NCBI GenBank assembly: GCA_030490835.1
Contig: CM059972.1
Span: forward strand, 19,197,764 to 19,261,763
DNA: 64,000 bases
Direction of reading: 5' to 3'
Origin: Annona cherimola
Lineage: Eukaryota > Streptophyta > Magnoliopsida > Magnoliales > Annonaceae
Position numbers and translations under genes: made by a program
The notes under the pieces: model-generated
Database searches by the model: none
What the model was told of the DNA's origin: nothing
The model's input: only the letters and a program-made list of their open reading frames with translations
Shown here: in pieces, positions 40,052-50,844 of the stretch
How positions within the stretch are numbered: position 1 is the stretch's first letter
How the letters are laid out: each line of letters begins with the position of its first letter

Positions 40052-40450
40052 GGATAATTTGCAAATATACACACTTAGTTTAATTAAAATTTTAAATACA
40101 CTTACATAATTTTAAAAATTGTAAATAATCCACACATAGTTTAACAATAATTACAAATAACCCCAACATCGTTACTGCATCATCATGACATAAGAGTTAT
40201 TTGCAATTATGGTTAAACCATGTGTGTTATTTGCAAAAATTAAATCTACCACTTAATTTCTAAAATTGCAACTACACCCACATTGTTTGCATATTTTTGC
40301 AAATATACTCATGTCATGAATAAGTTATACTCACGTTAGGGTTATTCTAAATTATGGTTAAATTACATGAGAATTATTTACAACTTGTAAAATAATGTAG
40401 ATAGATTTATAATTTTGATCAAAGTAAGTACGTATATTTGTAAATTAGCC
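40052..40450. mobile_element. Mutator-like MITE, 399 bp
   Basis: The termini GGATAATTTGCAAATATAC and GTATATTTGTAAATTAGCC are inverted repeats, and similarity continues inward for dozens of bases. A perfect 9 bp target duplication CTTGAATTT lies at 40043-40051 and 40451-40459. Confidence 0.8.
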
Positions 40451-40459
40451 CTTGAATTT

Positions 40460-41149
40460 CAGTTTTTGGCCAAGATATACGTGAACAAAACGGATGATCT
40501 ACAATTTTTGGATCGACCACGGGTTGTTGCAACGGATCCATACATATATATATAAAAATCTGTGACTTCCCGTCATTCTCGTGAATGGCCGTTAATTAGT
40601 TTTTAGATCATGTGATTGGATTCCAGTCTCGTGCCCTTTTACAACTTTAAACCGTGAATGGTGGCTAGACACAAGGTGAAGAAGTCGAAATTACCAACCA
40701 TCTCTGACCTCGCTGATAAATAATAAGAATTACCAACCCAATTCCTAACTCGAAGATCACCAACTGACAAGCTGTCTCTTCTTCCTTCTCTCCTCTCAAT
40801 TTTCACCTCTCCTTATATATTAGATTATAGTAAATAACGACTAAACAAATAAAATTAAACTTTGATAATATTATAGAAGAACCAATGCAAATATATATTG
40901 TTTTATATTTTTTTAAGAATTGGATCATTGGATGGGATGTGGGGTGTGAAAAAATGTTAATATGAAAAATAGGAAAGTAGGTAATTAAATTTTAAAAAGG
41001 AAAAAATCCTTTTTAAAAACTAAGATGTTCCATCACATCCTAACGTGAGCAGGCTATGAGCCACCACAATCAGAACGGTAAAATTCAGTGATTTTTTAAT
41101 TTCCTTGATGGGCATTTTCCTAGTACGATATGGACTATGGCTATTTGAA
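40460..41149. other. Sequence left of the segmental duplication
   Basis: It contains a diverged copy of the 31185-31295 repeat at about 40585-40680. No gene is seen. Confidence 0.4.
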
Positions 41150-41313
41150 GTTGTTGTGGTCTGGCCTTGTCATTATGTGTTAAATTCACAAAAAAAAAAA
41201 AAAAAAAAAAAAGTTTCATATGGAAATCGAATTCGATTAAAATATTTCCATCGGTTGCTGACAAATTCGTCAACTATCTTATTCCCAAGCGCCTGGACAG
41301 TTACCGTTTGTAT

Positions 41314-41723
41314 GGAGCCCAATCCAGTGCACCCGGGTGCATTCAGCCTCAATGCACCCGGGTGCACTGCACCTATTTTTTTTTATTTTTTTTTGAAAAT
41401 TTTTGTATACAATGGTTAATATAATTTTATTTAACATATTTATCAATTTTTACTATTTTTGGAGACTTTTAGATATTTTTTTTAGATTTTTTAAAATCAG
41501 TGGCATTTTCGGTAATTTTAAATAACGAAAAATGCCACTGATTTTAAAAAATCTAAAAAAAATATCTAAAAATCTCCAAAAATAGTAAAAATTGATACAT
41601 ATGTTAAATAAACCTATATTAACAGATTCATGAAAAAAATTTCAAAAAAAAATAAAAAAAATAGGTGCAGTGCACCCGGGTGCATTGAGGCTGAATGCAC
41701 CCGGGTGCACTGGATTGAGCTCC
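41314..41723. mobile_element. Palindromic Mutator-like MITE 1, 410 bp
   Basis: The whole element is one near-perfect hairpin. The ends are GGAGCCCAATCC and GGATTGAGCTCC, arms carry two GCACCCGGGTGCA palindromes each, and the centre is AATCAGTGGCATTTTCG opposite its complement. The 9 bp duplication CGTTTGTAT lies at 41305-41313 and 41724-41732. The paralogous site at about 60730 has a single CGTTTGTAT, so the insertion is directly demonstrated. Confidence 0.93.
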
Positions 41724-41834
41724 CGTTTGTATCGGGTGCATTCTGCAATATTTCCCATCTGTGTATTCCTTTGACAGCTCTGGAAATTCGCCCGCAAAGT
41801 GAAACGACCCGAATAGGATGACATGCTTACCAAC

Positions 41835-42245
41835 GGACCGTGGTTCAATGCACCCGGGTGCATTGAACCTCAATGCACCTGGGTGTACTTCACCCATTTT
41901 TTTTTATTTTTTTTGAAACTTTTTTTTATGAAAATGCTAATCTAAGTCTATTTAACATGTGTATAAATTTTTACCATTTTTAAATATTTTTAGATATTTT
42001 TTCGGATTTTTTTAAAATCAGTGGCATTATTAGTAATTTTAAATTACTAAAAATGCCACTGATTTTAAAAAATATAAAAAAAATATCTAAAAATCTCCAA
42101 AAATTATAAAAATTTATACACATGTTAAATACACTTATATTAACATTCTTGTAAAACAAGTTTCAAAAAAAAATAAAAAAAAATGGGTGAAGTACACCCA
42201 GGTGCATTGAGGTTCAATGCACCCGGGTGCATTGAACCACGGTCC
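41835..42245. mobile_element. Palindromic Mutator-like MITE 2, 411 bp
   Basis: This is a sister of MITE 1, 111 bp away. The ends are GGACCGTGGTTC and GAACCACGGTCC, the subterminal sequence is GCACCCGGGTGCA, and the centre is AATCAGTGGCATTATTAG against its complement. The 9 bp duplication CTTACCAAC lies at 41826-41834 and 42246-42254; the right segmental copy keeps one CTTACCAAC at 60834-60842. Confidence 0.93.
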
Positions 42246-42509
42246 CTTACCAACGACATTAATGACGCTGTAAGGTCAGAGCTGGTTCCCTTGCCGATCC
42301 ACACACATATATATTTTTTATGGGTCCCTTGCAAATATTAGATTTGTGCTAGAGAAAAAGTCATAGAAAACCATTATATATTAGGCTCGGTTTTGTAACA
42401 AGCCCAGGTGTTAAATTGGTTATTCACTGTTCCCTTCACACGATTTTTTATGGGTCTCAGGCTCGGTTTTTTCATTTTTTACTTATATTTCAATTACTTT
42501 TTTGGGCTT

Positions 42510-42712
42510 GATTGAGGTGCATTTCACTTTTTTTAAAAAAAAAGATTTATTGAATTACAAAAATGCTACCAATTTTAAAAAATAAAAAATAAATATCTAA
42601 AAGCCTTCCAGATGATAAAAATTGATACACATGTTAAATACATATAGATTAATAGTTATATAAAAATTTTAAAAAAACAAAAATAGATTTTTACACCTGG
42701 GTGCACTCTATC
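42510..42712. mobile_element. Old member of the CCCGGGTGCA MITE family
   Basis: GAGGTGCATTTCACTTTT at the left and TTTACACCTGGGTGCACTC at the right frame a decayed fold-back with the family core (AATGCTACCAATTTTAAAA). It is present at the same place in the right duplication (about 61100-61306), so it predates the duplication. Confidence 0.55.
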
Positions 42713-43133
42713 ATAACCCCTTACTTTTTTTATACAATGTTTATTCTCCCTTTATTCTTATCTCATCACATTACTTTTACCCTTTTTAAAAAAAAATTCT
42801 CTTTCTACTATTTTATTTCTCACTATACCCACATTATCGAAGACATGTTACATCTTGAAGAAGAGAAAATGTGGGGTGGTAATTTGTTTGAAAACTAACA
42901 AAAAAATTCATTCAAAACTTTTTCAGCAAATTTTATCATATTTTTCATCATCTCTTCACATATTTATTTACAAATATCTTATTTTCAATTCCATATAAAT
43001 ATTTTTTATTTATTTTAATTATATTTTCTTGACTTTTTATCATTACCCATGTCATATCTCATTACTCGGGACACATTAATAATATGCAACAACATAGATT
43101 CCTACTTTCCTATGGTGGGATAGGATCTCAAGC

Positions 43134-43402
43134 GACGTTTGGTAAATGCGCAAAATGGAAAATAGTAGGATTCGTGGGAAGGCGTGCGTGCGTGCGTACC
43201 GCTTTCCATTTCTTAATATTTTATTTTTACATTTTTACCCTTATACTTCAATTATTTTTCCTACCAATTATCTCCAATAAACATATTTATTCTAATTATA
43301 TCCCTATCATTTTCTATCAATCACACTTCTCAAAATCTTCTCTTTTCTATTTTCCACTATTTCCCAAAATCCCACGAATTTTCACATTACTAAACTTACT
43401 CT
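43134..43402. mobile_element. Tourist-like MITE, shared by both duplication copies
   Basis: The head GACGTTTGGTAAATGCG and tail CACATTACTAAACTTACTC are diverged inverted repeats. In the right copy (about 61730-62000) the tail reads ACTAAACGTACCC, closer to the head. The frames at 43084-43419 are shadows. Confidence 0.5.
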
Positions 43403-44194
43403 TAATGCAGCGGTTGTAATAAATATGCTACGATGTGGAAGCTACTAGTCCCGCTGTTTCCTATCTCACCCCATTCATCAACGATACCAAATATCCCCTC
43501 ATTCTCATTTTCAAAAAAATTTCACCTGAAATTTTTTTCTCATTTGCCAAACACAAAAGTTTTCAAAAATAAGAAGCTACAGTCATGTAATAATACAGTA
43601 GCAATGATTAACATTAAAAAATAATAAAAATAAATTAGATAAGATGATTTTATAGAAAAATATAAAAATAACTAGAAGTAAAGATATTAATAAAAATTAA
43701 GATAGTTAAATAGCTAATATGACAAAATAAAAAAAGTTTTATGCCTTACCAGACGCAACCAAGTCACAAGAAAATATTTCCTTATAGTACAACCTAAAGC
43801 GAACATGATTTTGGCCCTTGTCAAATGAATGAATAAACCAGCTGATCCAGCAAAGTTTGCCAAAATTAAGGTCTCGCTTGCAGTGCTAGATATTATTGCC
43901 AAATGTTGGATGTGTGGAGTACTATTCTGTGTAAAGATCGGTGGCTGCAGAAGGTATTTTGTCACCTTGCCTAATTAATAATTATATATAGTAAATCTGA
44001 TATTTTTAGCTTGTGTATGTAGTTAGCATGTGGGAATACGTTCATATAGTTGTCCAATCGTATCAGGATATGTTTCCCTTTAACGATAAAAAATCAAAAA
44101 GGATAAGTTTCCGTTTAATAAGTTAGGCCAGCAGGGATCAGATCGAACGGGCAAAGAAAGAATTTCTGGTTCAGTTTGGTAATATTTATACATA

Positions 44195-44679
44195 GTTACA
44201 TAGAAGCGGTTTCAGGTAATCTCTTAAATTTTAAGATTTTAATGTTTGGTGGAAAATCCAATCTGTTTAGCTATGATGCCAAGTTTCATCTAAATCCAAT
44301 ATGTACATATGTTATATTTGCTCAAAAATAGGTACATTCATGTGTAAATTAGAAAAAATATTTAGATATATTCATATATATACATTGAAAATTGGTAATA
44401 ATTTATAAAATCATTTATCCATATAGTAGTGATATCTTAGATGATTTAGATGTTAAAAATACTACTTAAAAATTGATATTTAGCATTAACTTATTTTATT
44501 ACATTGATTTTACGTATTTACAAATGAGACACATATACAATGATATTAGACAAATAAAAGGATTTTTGTGATAATATAAATAATACAAAACACAATAAAT
44601 TAAGTAAATTTTTCATTAACTAGCTAGATGTTAAAAATAGAGGGAACTACATAAAAAAGGATCTCATAGAAGTATCTCA
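44195..44679. mobile_element. Fold-back element copy R6
   Basis: A family member bounded by an 11 bp direct repeat ATTTATACATA (44184-44194 and 44680-44690). The same repeat bounds the right-hand paralogue. It contains GATATCTTAGATGATTTAGA and TACTTAAAAATTGATATTTA blocks. The size of the direct repeat is unusual for a known superfamily. Confidence 0.6.
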
Positions 44680-44737
44680 ATTTATACATAAAAGGGCTAT
44701 GCTTCTATGAAACAATCTTCTTCTATGTAATCTATCT

Positions 44738-45784
44738 AAGGTGTTAATGGTGATGGTTAACTTGATAACCTTCCCATTCAACTCATTTATAAAATGGTTT
44801 TAAATTAGAATTTTTGAATAAATGATTTGTGATCCGTCAATCAATTTGACTATTTAAATAAATAAATAAATTAGGGTTATAATTTTATAACTCATCAACC
44901 TGTTTAGTAACCTAGTTAACTCGTTCAACTCATTTAACCTGATATTTAAAAGAGTATATATATTTTATGAATCTGAAAGATTCTATTTTCTCCAAATTTC
45001 GAAAATCCATCCAACAAACTTGAGCACCTTCTTACTTTTGCGTGCAGGCCTCCAAAATTATCATCTCGTGACTATTGATCGCCTATGACACCCACTTGAT
45101 CTTATCTCTCTCTCTTCCCCCCTCACCCCTTCTCTAATCTCCATCTCCATCTCTCCCCTCATTTTCCCTTCTCCGTCCCACTACTGACTACAGTATCTTC
45201 TACAGTGTCTGCTATCGTCAGATTACATTGTATCCTACAGCATTTGCCTCCCTCTCACTGAAGACCGCCGTCCCTACTACCGCCATCCAACCCTTTTGTC
45301 GTTGTGCTAATCACCATCACCTGTTGTGTCACCAAATCTCAAGTACCTCCATCTCTCTCTCTCTCCTTCCCTGTCGCCGTTACTTAAATTTTTAAAAATT
45401 AGCTTTATTTTGACTCGTTTGCAACATATATACATAATCCGTTAATAAATAGCCAACCCATTTAGTAAATGAGTTGCAAATGTGTTCAGATGTGCTTTGA
45501 AAACCGGACCGAACCAGGTGGTCGGACCGGTCGGACCGTTCACGGTCACGTCCCGGTTCGTTACTGTTACCGGTCCAATCGCGGTTCGACCACCGGTTCG
45601 ATCCGGCTGAATCGGAAAAACCGGGAACCGGTCACAAAACCGGTTCAGTGACCGGTCCAATTTTAAAAACATTGGCTCAGATTGAAATTTTTAAATGGGT
45701 TAATAAACAGATTAATGTTAAAAATTTGTTAAAATTAGGATTATGTTATAACCTGTCTAACCCAATATGTTAACACCTCTAATT
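44738..45784. mobile_element. hAT-like MITE with a C/T-rich cargo, about 1.05 kb
   Basis: The ends AAGGTGTTAATGG and GTTAACACCTCTAATT match the family at 2241-2840, and flanking ATCTATCT / ATCTATCC is a one-mismatch 8 bp duplication. The middle (about 45000-45390) is a GC-richer, C/T-rich block with CCGCCGTCCCTACTACCGCC, unlike either terminus. A CCGGACCG-type MITE is nested at about 45492-45673. Confidence 0.55.
45492..45673. mobile_element. CCGGACCG-type MITE nested in the hAT-like element
   Basis: It runs from CTTTGAAAACCGGACCGAAC to GGTCCAATTTTAAAAACATT, and the body is made of ACCGGTTCG-type words. It is related to the 182 bp copy at 24966-25147. The opposing frames at 45442-45672 are palindromic shadows. 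Confidence 0.6.
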
Positions 45785-46195
45785 ATCTATCCATTTTTAC
45801 ACCATGTATGATTGATGAGAAATTTAATATGTCCTTTATATTTAGCATCATTTATAATATTACGTAAATCATTTCATTTATCTAATATCTTTGTATAGAT
45901 TAAATCATCGAAATTCATTTTTCTAATATCCTTGTGTAGATGAAATTATTTAAAAGATAACTTTTATATGGATAAATGATTCTATAAAATATTATTTTTT
46001 AATGTATATATGATTGAATCTAAACATTTTTTGATACTTTATATATGAATATATACTTTTAAAGTGAATATGACCCATGCACATTTTGATTTCAATGGAA
46101 GTTGGTTTATTGCTAAATATAATAGATAAAATGAATTTTCTATCAATCATTAATATATTAAAAATGGAAGTGGTTACATGCAACCCCTTCTATGT

Positions 46196-47272
46196 ACATA
46201 AGAGCATGACACGTACATACATAGAGAGAGAATCTTCAATGCAACCTATTGCATGATGCAATTAGTCGAATTTTTATTTTTTATTTTTTAATATTTTTTT
46301 AAAATTCAAGTCATCCATCATATTTTATTCCATTAATATTTGCCTTGGATCCATCATATTTTACTTCATTAATATTTATATGGCATACAAATCATATTAT
46401 TTATTTAAATTTATATCTAATCCTAGCAAGTGTAAATGCATGCAGTTATTTATAATTATATTTTAAAAATTATTTATTATAAAAATTTTAATTCACTTAA
46501 TTTTTTGTATATAGGCTAAAGAAATAGTTTTAAATACAGTAGATGGATTATAAGTGGAAAAATATAAAAAATCAAGTTTTTTTTGTAAAATACAACAGGT
46601 CGTATGAAAAAATTTCTCATTTATATAAATTTTTACAATTTTCTTCGCACTAATATGATTTATATTAAATTATTCTAATTATTTAACTACTATACTTTTC
46701 TATTATTATTTCTACATTACAATAGATTTTAACATTTTTATAAAACTATTTTATCTATTTTATTTGTAGATAAATTTTTGAAAATGAGGCAGAGTAATAT
46801 GATATGACAAAGATAATGATGAGGAGTTAAAATAAATAAGATAGTTTTTTTGATAAAAATAAATAAGATAGTTGTATTAAAAGACATGAAGAAATAATTA
46901 AAAATTGTGGTAGTTGTGTGAAAAGATATGGATAAATAATTTTAAAATTGAGTTAGAGTGAAGAAAAATCTTTTATTTTTGTTATTACTAAACACTCCTT
47001 CAATCATTACCTCTGTTACATTACATACTAATTTTTTAGATATTTTGTTAACATTTTTGAAAATCGATAAATGGACATAAATATATGTGCATTTTATTGA
47101 TTTATAAAGATTCATATAAAAACTAAATAAAATTTAAAAATTATCAAATTTCAAATGAAAAAATAGTGCAAGGAAAAGATCTAAGGCTCACATAATAATA
47201 ACAATATAGATTACCTATAAATCTCTCAATTTAGAACAACCTCGTAGAACCATTGGGCATTTCTTTTTCGAG
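46196..47272. other. AT-rich DNA between R7 and R8
   Basis: It contains short Tourist-like AT-rich blocks (about 46780-47000) without clear ends. No gene. Confidence 0.4.
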
Positions 47273-47409
47273 CATGCTTCAATAAAACTCATTCTCTATA
47301 TTGTTGGAAACAATGTTCAAAATAATCTAAATTGACCAAAGCCTGAGTTTTGATGATTAACAAGAACTTATTTGAGTATATAAAGAGTACTAACATGTTT
47401 GACAAATGT

Positions 47410-48270
47410 TTAAGGAAAGCAAAGAAGTCAAGTCGATCTCCAAGTCGACTTGGACTTCGACTTGGGCGAAGTCGATCCCAAAGTCGACTCAAATATCGAC
47501 TTGAGAATGAATCCCAAAAGGCAACAGGTGAAGTCGCAGATCAAGTCGACTCCACTTGCGACTTGGGAAGTCAAGTCGCAGACGAAGTCGACTCCAGCAT
47601 CGACTTGGAGTATCCAGAATTGAAAAGTGAAAACGAGCAAGTGAAGTCGCAGGTCAAGTCGACTCCACTTGCGACTTGGGAAGTCAAGTCGCAGACGAAG
47701 TCGACTCCAGAATCGACTTGGGGTATCCAGAGTTGAAAACTGGAAACGAGCATAACGAAGTCGCAAACGAAGTCGACTCCATGTGCGACTTAGGCGAAGT
47801 CGCAGGCAAGGTCGACTCCAACTTCGACTTGAGAAGTTTTGAAGTTCAAGATGAAGATTCAAGCATATCCAAGACATCCATTCAAAGTGTCTCACATACA
47901 AATGAACTTCAAAGACTATTCTTAAAGTTTCTTGAAGATCAAAAGTTGAGATTCATATTCAAAGATCAAATCAAGTCTATCAAGTCCAAAGATAAGTTTC
48001 AAGCTCATTCCAAATGAAGTAATACCCAAGTCATGAAGACCAATTTTATAAAGTAAAAAGCAGTTCAAGAGGATCAAGATGTTTTTGCAAAAGACCAAGC
48101 CAAGTCGCAACCCAAGTCGACTCCAGGATCGACTTGAGTTGAAGACTGAAGGCCAAGTTGACCCAGACTCGGACTTGGAACTCTGAAGAACTGGAGTCGC
48201 ACACGAGGTCGACTCCAGGTGCGACTTGGAAGCCAAGTCGCAGGACAAGTCGACTCCACATGCGACTTGG
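47410..48270. repeat. GTCGAC palindrome array in the 5' LTR
   Basis: Units alternate AAGTCGCA, AAGTCGACTCCA and TGCGACTTGG, so each GTCGAC is flanked by inverted AAGTCGC/GCGACTT arms, giving a chain of potential hairpins. The array is CpG-rich in an otherwise AT-rich element. The same array occurs at 56382-57242 in the 3' LTR. Confidence 0.85.
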
Positions 48271-48353
48271 GTCACAACGGTCGGAATTTATTTGAACGTT
48301 GGCGCATTAAATACGCGCCACCTACCCTCTAACGTTCGGATTCCCTCCAAAGT

Positions 48354-48361
48354 TATAAATA
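48354..48361 (+). promoter_or_regulatory. LTR TATA box
   Basis: TATAAATA lies about 95 bases after the last palindrome and is likely to set the U3/R boundary just downstream. The identical box lies at 57326 in the 3' LTR. Confidence 0.6.
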
Positions 48362-48995
48362 GCATTCAAGTTGGACGAAGGGAGGAGCGGAGAATCATTA
48401 AGTGTGCCTAACTACTACATTCAAGAGCTAAAAAGAGATCAAGCCACTCAAAGTAGAAGAACTCCACTTCAAACTGCAAGAGCGTCATTTCAGAATCTTC
48501 AAAGCCAACTCTTCAAGTTCTTCTCTGCGCCGAATTGCTGCTACACATCTGTAAAGTGTAGTTTTCTTATTCTTTCTGTTATATGTGTTGAACTTGATCT
48601 AGTTTGAGGAACTAGGATCAAGTATATGCTAAGTAGTGTGTGATTGGAGTGTGACTCATCACCTACTTGTGCAGTGTTTTGTTGATGCCACCTAGAGCTG
48701 GAATCTAGAAGAGAGCGGTGGCTCTAATTGTATTGAGAGAATACAATAGTGGAACCCAAGTCACAAGAAGTGTGAGCTTGGAAGAGTGGAGTAGGGAGGT
48801 TGCCCGAACCACTATAAAAACCTTGCGTGTTTGGTTTATTTATCTGCTCTTTACATTATACTACCTTTCATTACGATTCTTCATTAAGGGGACTGGATTA
48901 ATCCGGGGTTAAGTTTCTGTTTAAGTCATAAATTTTTAAATACCCAATTCACCCCTCCCCTCTTGGGTTTTTGCCATTAACTCGGGACCAACAAG

Positions 48996-49007
48996 TGGTA
49001 TCAGAGC
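48996..49007 (+). other. Primer-binding site for initiator tRNA-Met
   Basis: TGGTATCAGAGC begins two bases after the 5' LTR. This is the standard plant copia site complementary to the 3' end of initiator methionine tRNA. Confidence 0.95.
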
Positions 49008-49041
49008 AGGTCTTTGAGTTTACCAAAGAGATCTTATTGAA

Positions 49042-50844
49042 ATGGCATCCCAATCTACTTCCGTTCCCGCATTTGCTGAAGGCCAATCCTTTACAAGGCC
49101 ACCATTGTTTGATGGGAACAATTTTGGATATTGGAAGCTTCGTATGAAGCAACTCATCATGGCTACCGATATGGACTCTTGGATTGCTATCCAAGATGGA
49201 GTAATATTGCCTACCGATGAACGAGCTTCCAAATGGACCGATGAGGAAGTAAGAATAGTGAAGAGCAATGCCAAAGCTATGAACTCCTTATTTTGTGCTC
49301 TCACTGCTTCCGAGTATGATAGAGTATCCTCTTGCTTAACTGCCAAAGAGATATGGGATACACTAACCTCTATCTACGAAGGAACTTCTCAAGTCCAAGG
49401 GACGAGAAGGAATATTTTGATTGGAGAACTAGAGAACTTTAGAATGCTAGAAACAGAAAATATTTCTGAAATGTTTGCTAGATTCTCTAAGATTACTAAT
49501 GCTTTAAAAGGTCTTGGAAAAGCAATATCTGAATCTGAGCAGGTCATGAAGATTTTAAGAGCTCTACCCGAATCTTGGACCCCAAAAATCACTGCAATAG
49601 AAGAGGCCAAGGATCTTAACACATTAAAGCTTGAAGACTTAATTAGCTCTCTCATGTCACATGAGCTAATCAAGAGAAGAAATGAAGATCAACACAGGGG
49701 CAAAAGAGCAATTGCCTTAAAAGCTGCACATGACACCGATGACACATCTTCTTCTCAAAATGACGACGAGATTGCTCTACTCACAAAACGATTCAGAAAA
49801 TTTGTGAGGAAAGGCAAAAATTTCAGAAGCTTCAAAGAAAGAACTCCCCGAGAGAAGAAGAAAGAATCAACCAAGTGCTACCGATGCGGCGGTTCGGGAC
49901 ATATGCAAGCCCAATGTCCAACTCCCGAAGAAAACAAGGCAAAAGAACAAAGAAAGGATCGAGGGAACAATAGTAGATTCCAGAAATACAAAGGAAGAGG
50001 CATGTACGTGAATGATGAAGAATCTACGACAAGTAGCTCCTCAACCGACGACATAAAGGCGGAAGAATGTGCAAGAATTTGTTGCATGGCACAAATCGAG
50101 CAAAGAGAACAAATTACCTCAACAAAAGACACAAACAATGAAGAGGTAAGCTCTAAACTTTCTCTTTCTGAATCAAGTTATTCTTCCTTTCAAGAATGCC
50201 TCAAATGTACTGAATTAGATGAGCTACAAACTGCATATGATTCTTTATATGAAGAAATGAAGAAATTAGGAAGCAAGTTTACAATCAAGAAAAGACAATG
50301 TGATGCAACTATAATTGTAAATGGTAAACTTGCAGAAAGATTGGACAAATTGAAAGATGAGAATGATCTGCTGAAAAAGGAGAACAAATCATTAAATGAA
50401 TCATTAGCTAAGTTCTCTAATCCAGGGGAAAGTGTCAAAATGTTTTTGAATATGACTTCCCAAACACATAAAAGAGGTCTTGGATATCATACATTTGAGC
50501 AAGGAGAAAGTAGCAAAACAAATGTGCAAATACTTGAGAAATATCAAACTAAAACTGCACCTATATACAAGCCACAAAAGAAAAATTTTAAGTGGATTAG
50601 AAGACCAACTATCGAACCATTGCATACTTGGAGGCCTACTCCAAGATTACCTATGGCTTGTAATTTCTGCAATAAATTGGGACATAAGACTTACAAATGT
50701 AATTTTAAGAAATTATATGACCATGGTGCAAAATTAGTTTGGGTTCCAAGGAACACAAGATTTGGGCTTTCCAAATTAGAGCAACAAAGATTAATATATA
50801 TTACTAACCCAAATGGACCCATAAAATGGGTACCAAGGAGATAA
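49042..50844 (+). CDS. gag: Sirevirus gag, 600 codons
   Basis: It codes the capsid/nucleocapsid polyprotein. The N-terminal part holds the copia gag domain (FDGNNFGYWKLRM near residue 27, then the capsid-like helical region through about 215). A zinc knuckle CYRCGGSGHMQAQC (CX2CX4HX4C) starts at about residue 279, followed by an acidic Ser/Thr-rich stretch, a coiled-coil region (about 385-460) and a second knuckle CNFCNKLGHKTYKC near residue 547. It ends in TAA directly before pol in the same frame. The start is the first ATG after the primer-binding site. No internal frameshift. Confidence 0.92.
   Translation: MASQSTSVPAFAEGQSFTRPPLFDGNNFGYWKLRMKQLIMATDMDSWIAIQDGVILPTDERASKWTDEEVRIVKSNAKAMNSLFCALTASEYDRVSSCLTAKEIWDTLTSIYEGTSQVQGTRRNILIGELENFRMLETENISEMFARFSKITNALKGLGKAISESEQVMKILRALPESWTPKITAIEEAKDLNTLKLEDLISSLMSHELIKRRNEDQHRGKRAIALKAAHDTDDTSSSQNDDEIALLTKRFRKFVRKGKNFRSFKERTPREKKKESTKCYRCGGSGHMQAQCPTPEENKAKEQRKDRGNNSRFQKYKGRGMYVNDEESTTSSSSTDDIKAEECARICCMAQIEQREQITSTKDTNNEEVSSKLSLSESSYSSFQECLKCTELDELQTAYDSLYEEMKKLGSKFTIKKRQCDATIIVNGKLAERLDKLKDENDLLKKENKSLNESLAKFSNPGESVKMFLNMTSQTHKRGLGYHTFEQGESSKTNVQILEKYQTKTAPIYKPQKKNFKWIRRPTIEPLHTWRPTPRLPMACNFCNKLGHKTYKCNFKKLYDHGAKLVWVPRNTRFGLSKLEQQRLIYITNPNGPIKWVPRR

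Larger units (their letters stand above)
41150..45390. repeat. Segmental duplication, left copy
   Basis: It is collinear with 60580-64000. The match begins abruptly at GTTGTTGTGGTCTGGCC (41150 / 60580) and is still running at the window end (45390 / 64000). In sampled stretches the copies differ by a few percent. The left copy alone contains the two MITEs at 41314 and 41835 and a longer GTGC run near 43185. No host gene is recognisable in either copy. Confidence 0.88.
44693..46195. mobile_element. Fold-back element copy R7, split by a hAT-like MITE
   Basis: The left terminus (TATGCTTCTATGAAACAATC to ATCTATCT, 44693-44737) continues at 45785 (ATCTATCCATTTTTACACC) and runs to ...GTTACATGCAACCCCTTC near 46190. 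The junction repeats ATCTAT on both sides, as expected for insertion of the intervening element. Confidence 0.6.
47302..48993 (+). repeat. 5' LTR of the Sirevirus, 1692 bp
   Basis: It starts TGTTGGAAAC and ends GGGACCAACA. It holds eleven GTCGAC words in two clusters (about 47437-47830 and 48110-48255), a TATA box at 48354, and CA-rich sequence downstream. The open frames here mirror the palindromic array and are not genes. Confidence 0.95.

Noticed and set aside
41105..42334. Short frames encoding HPGALNLNAPG-like peptides on both strands
   Set aside because: They are translations of the palindromic MITE arms, repeated with each arm.
47410..47830. Array of short repeats resembling a CRISPR
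   Set aside because: The units are irregular, palindromic and inside a plant LTR. There are no constant-length spacers.
47350..48607. Many open frames on both strands in the LTRs, repeated at 56322-57579
   Set aside because: They arise from the GTCGAC palindrome array, which gives Ser/Arg- or Val/Asp-rich translations in every frame, and they are copied exactly in both LTRs.
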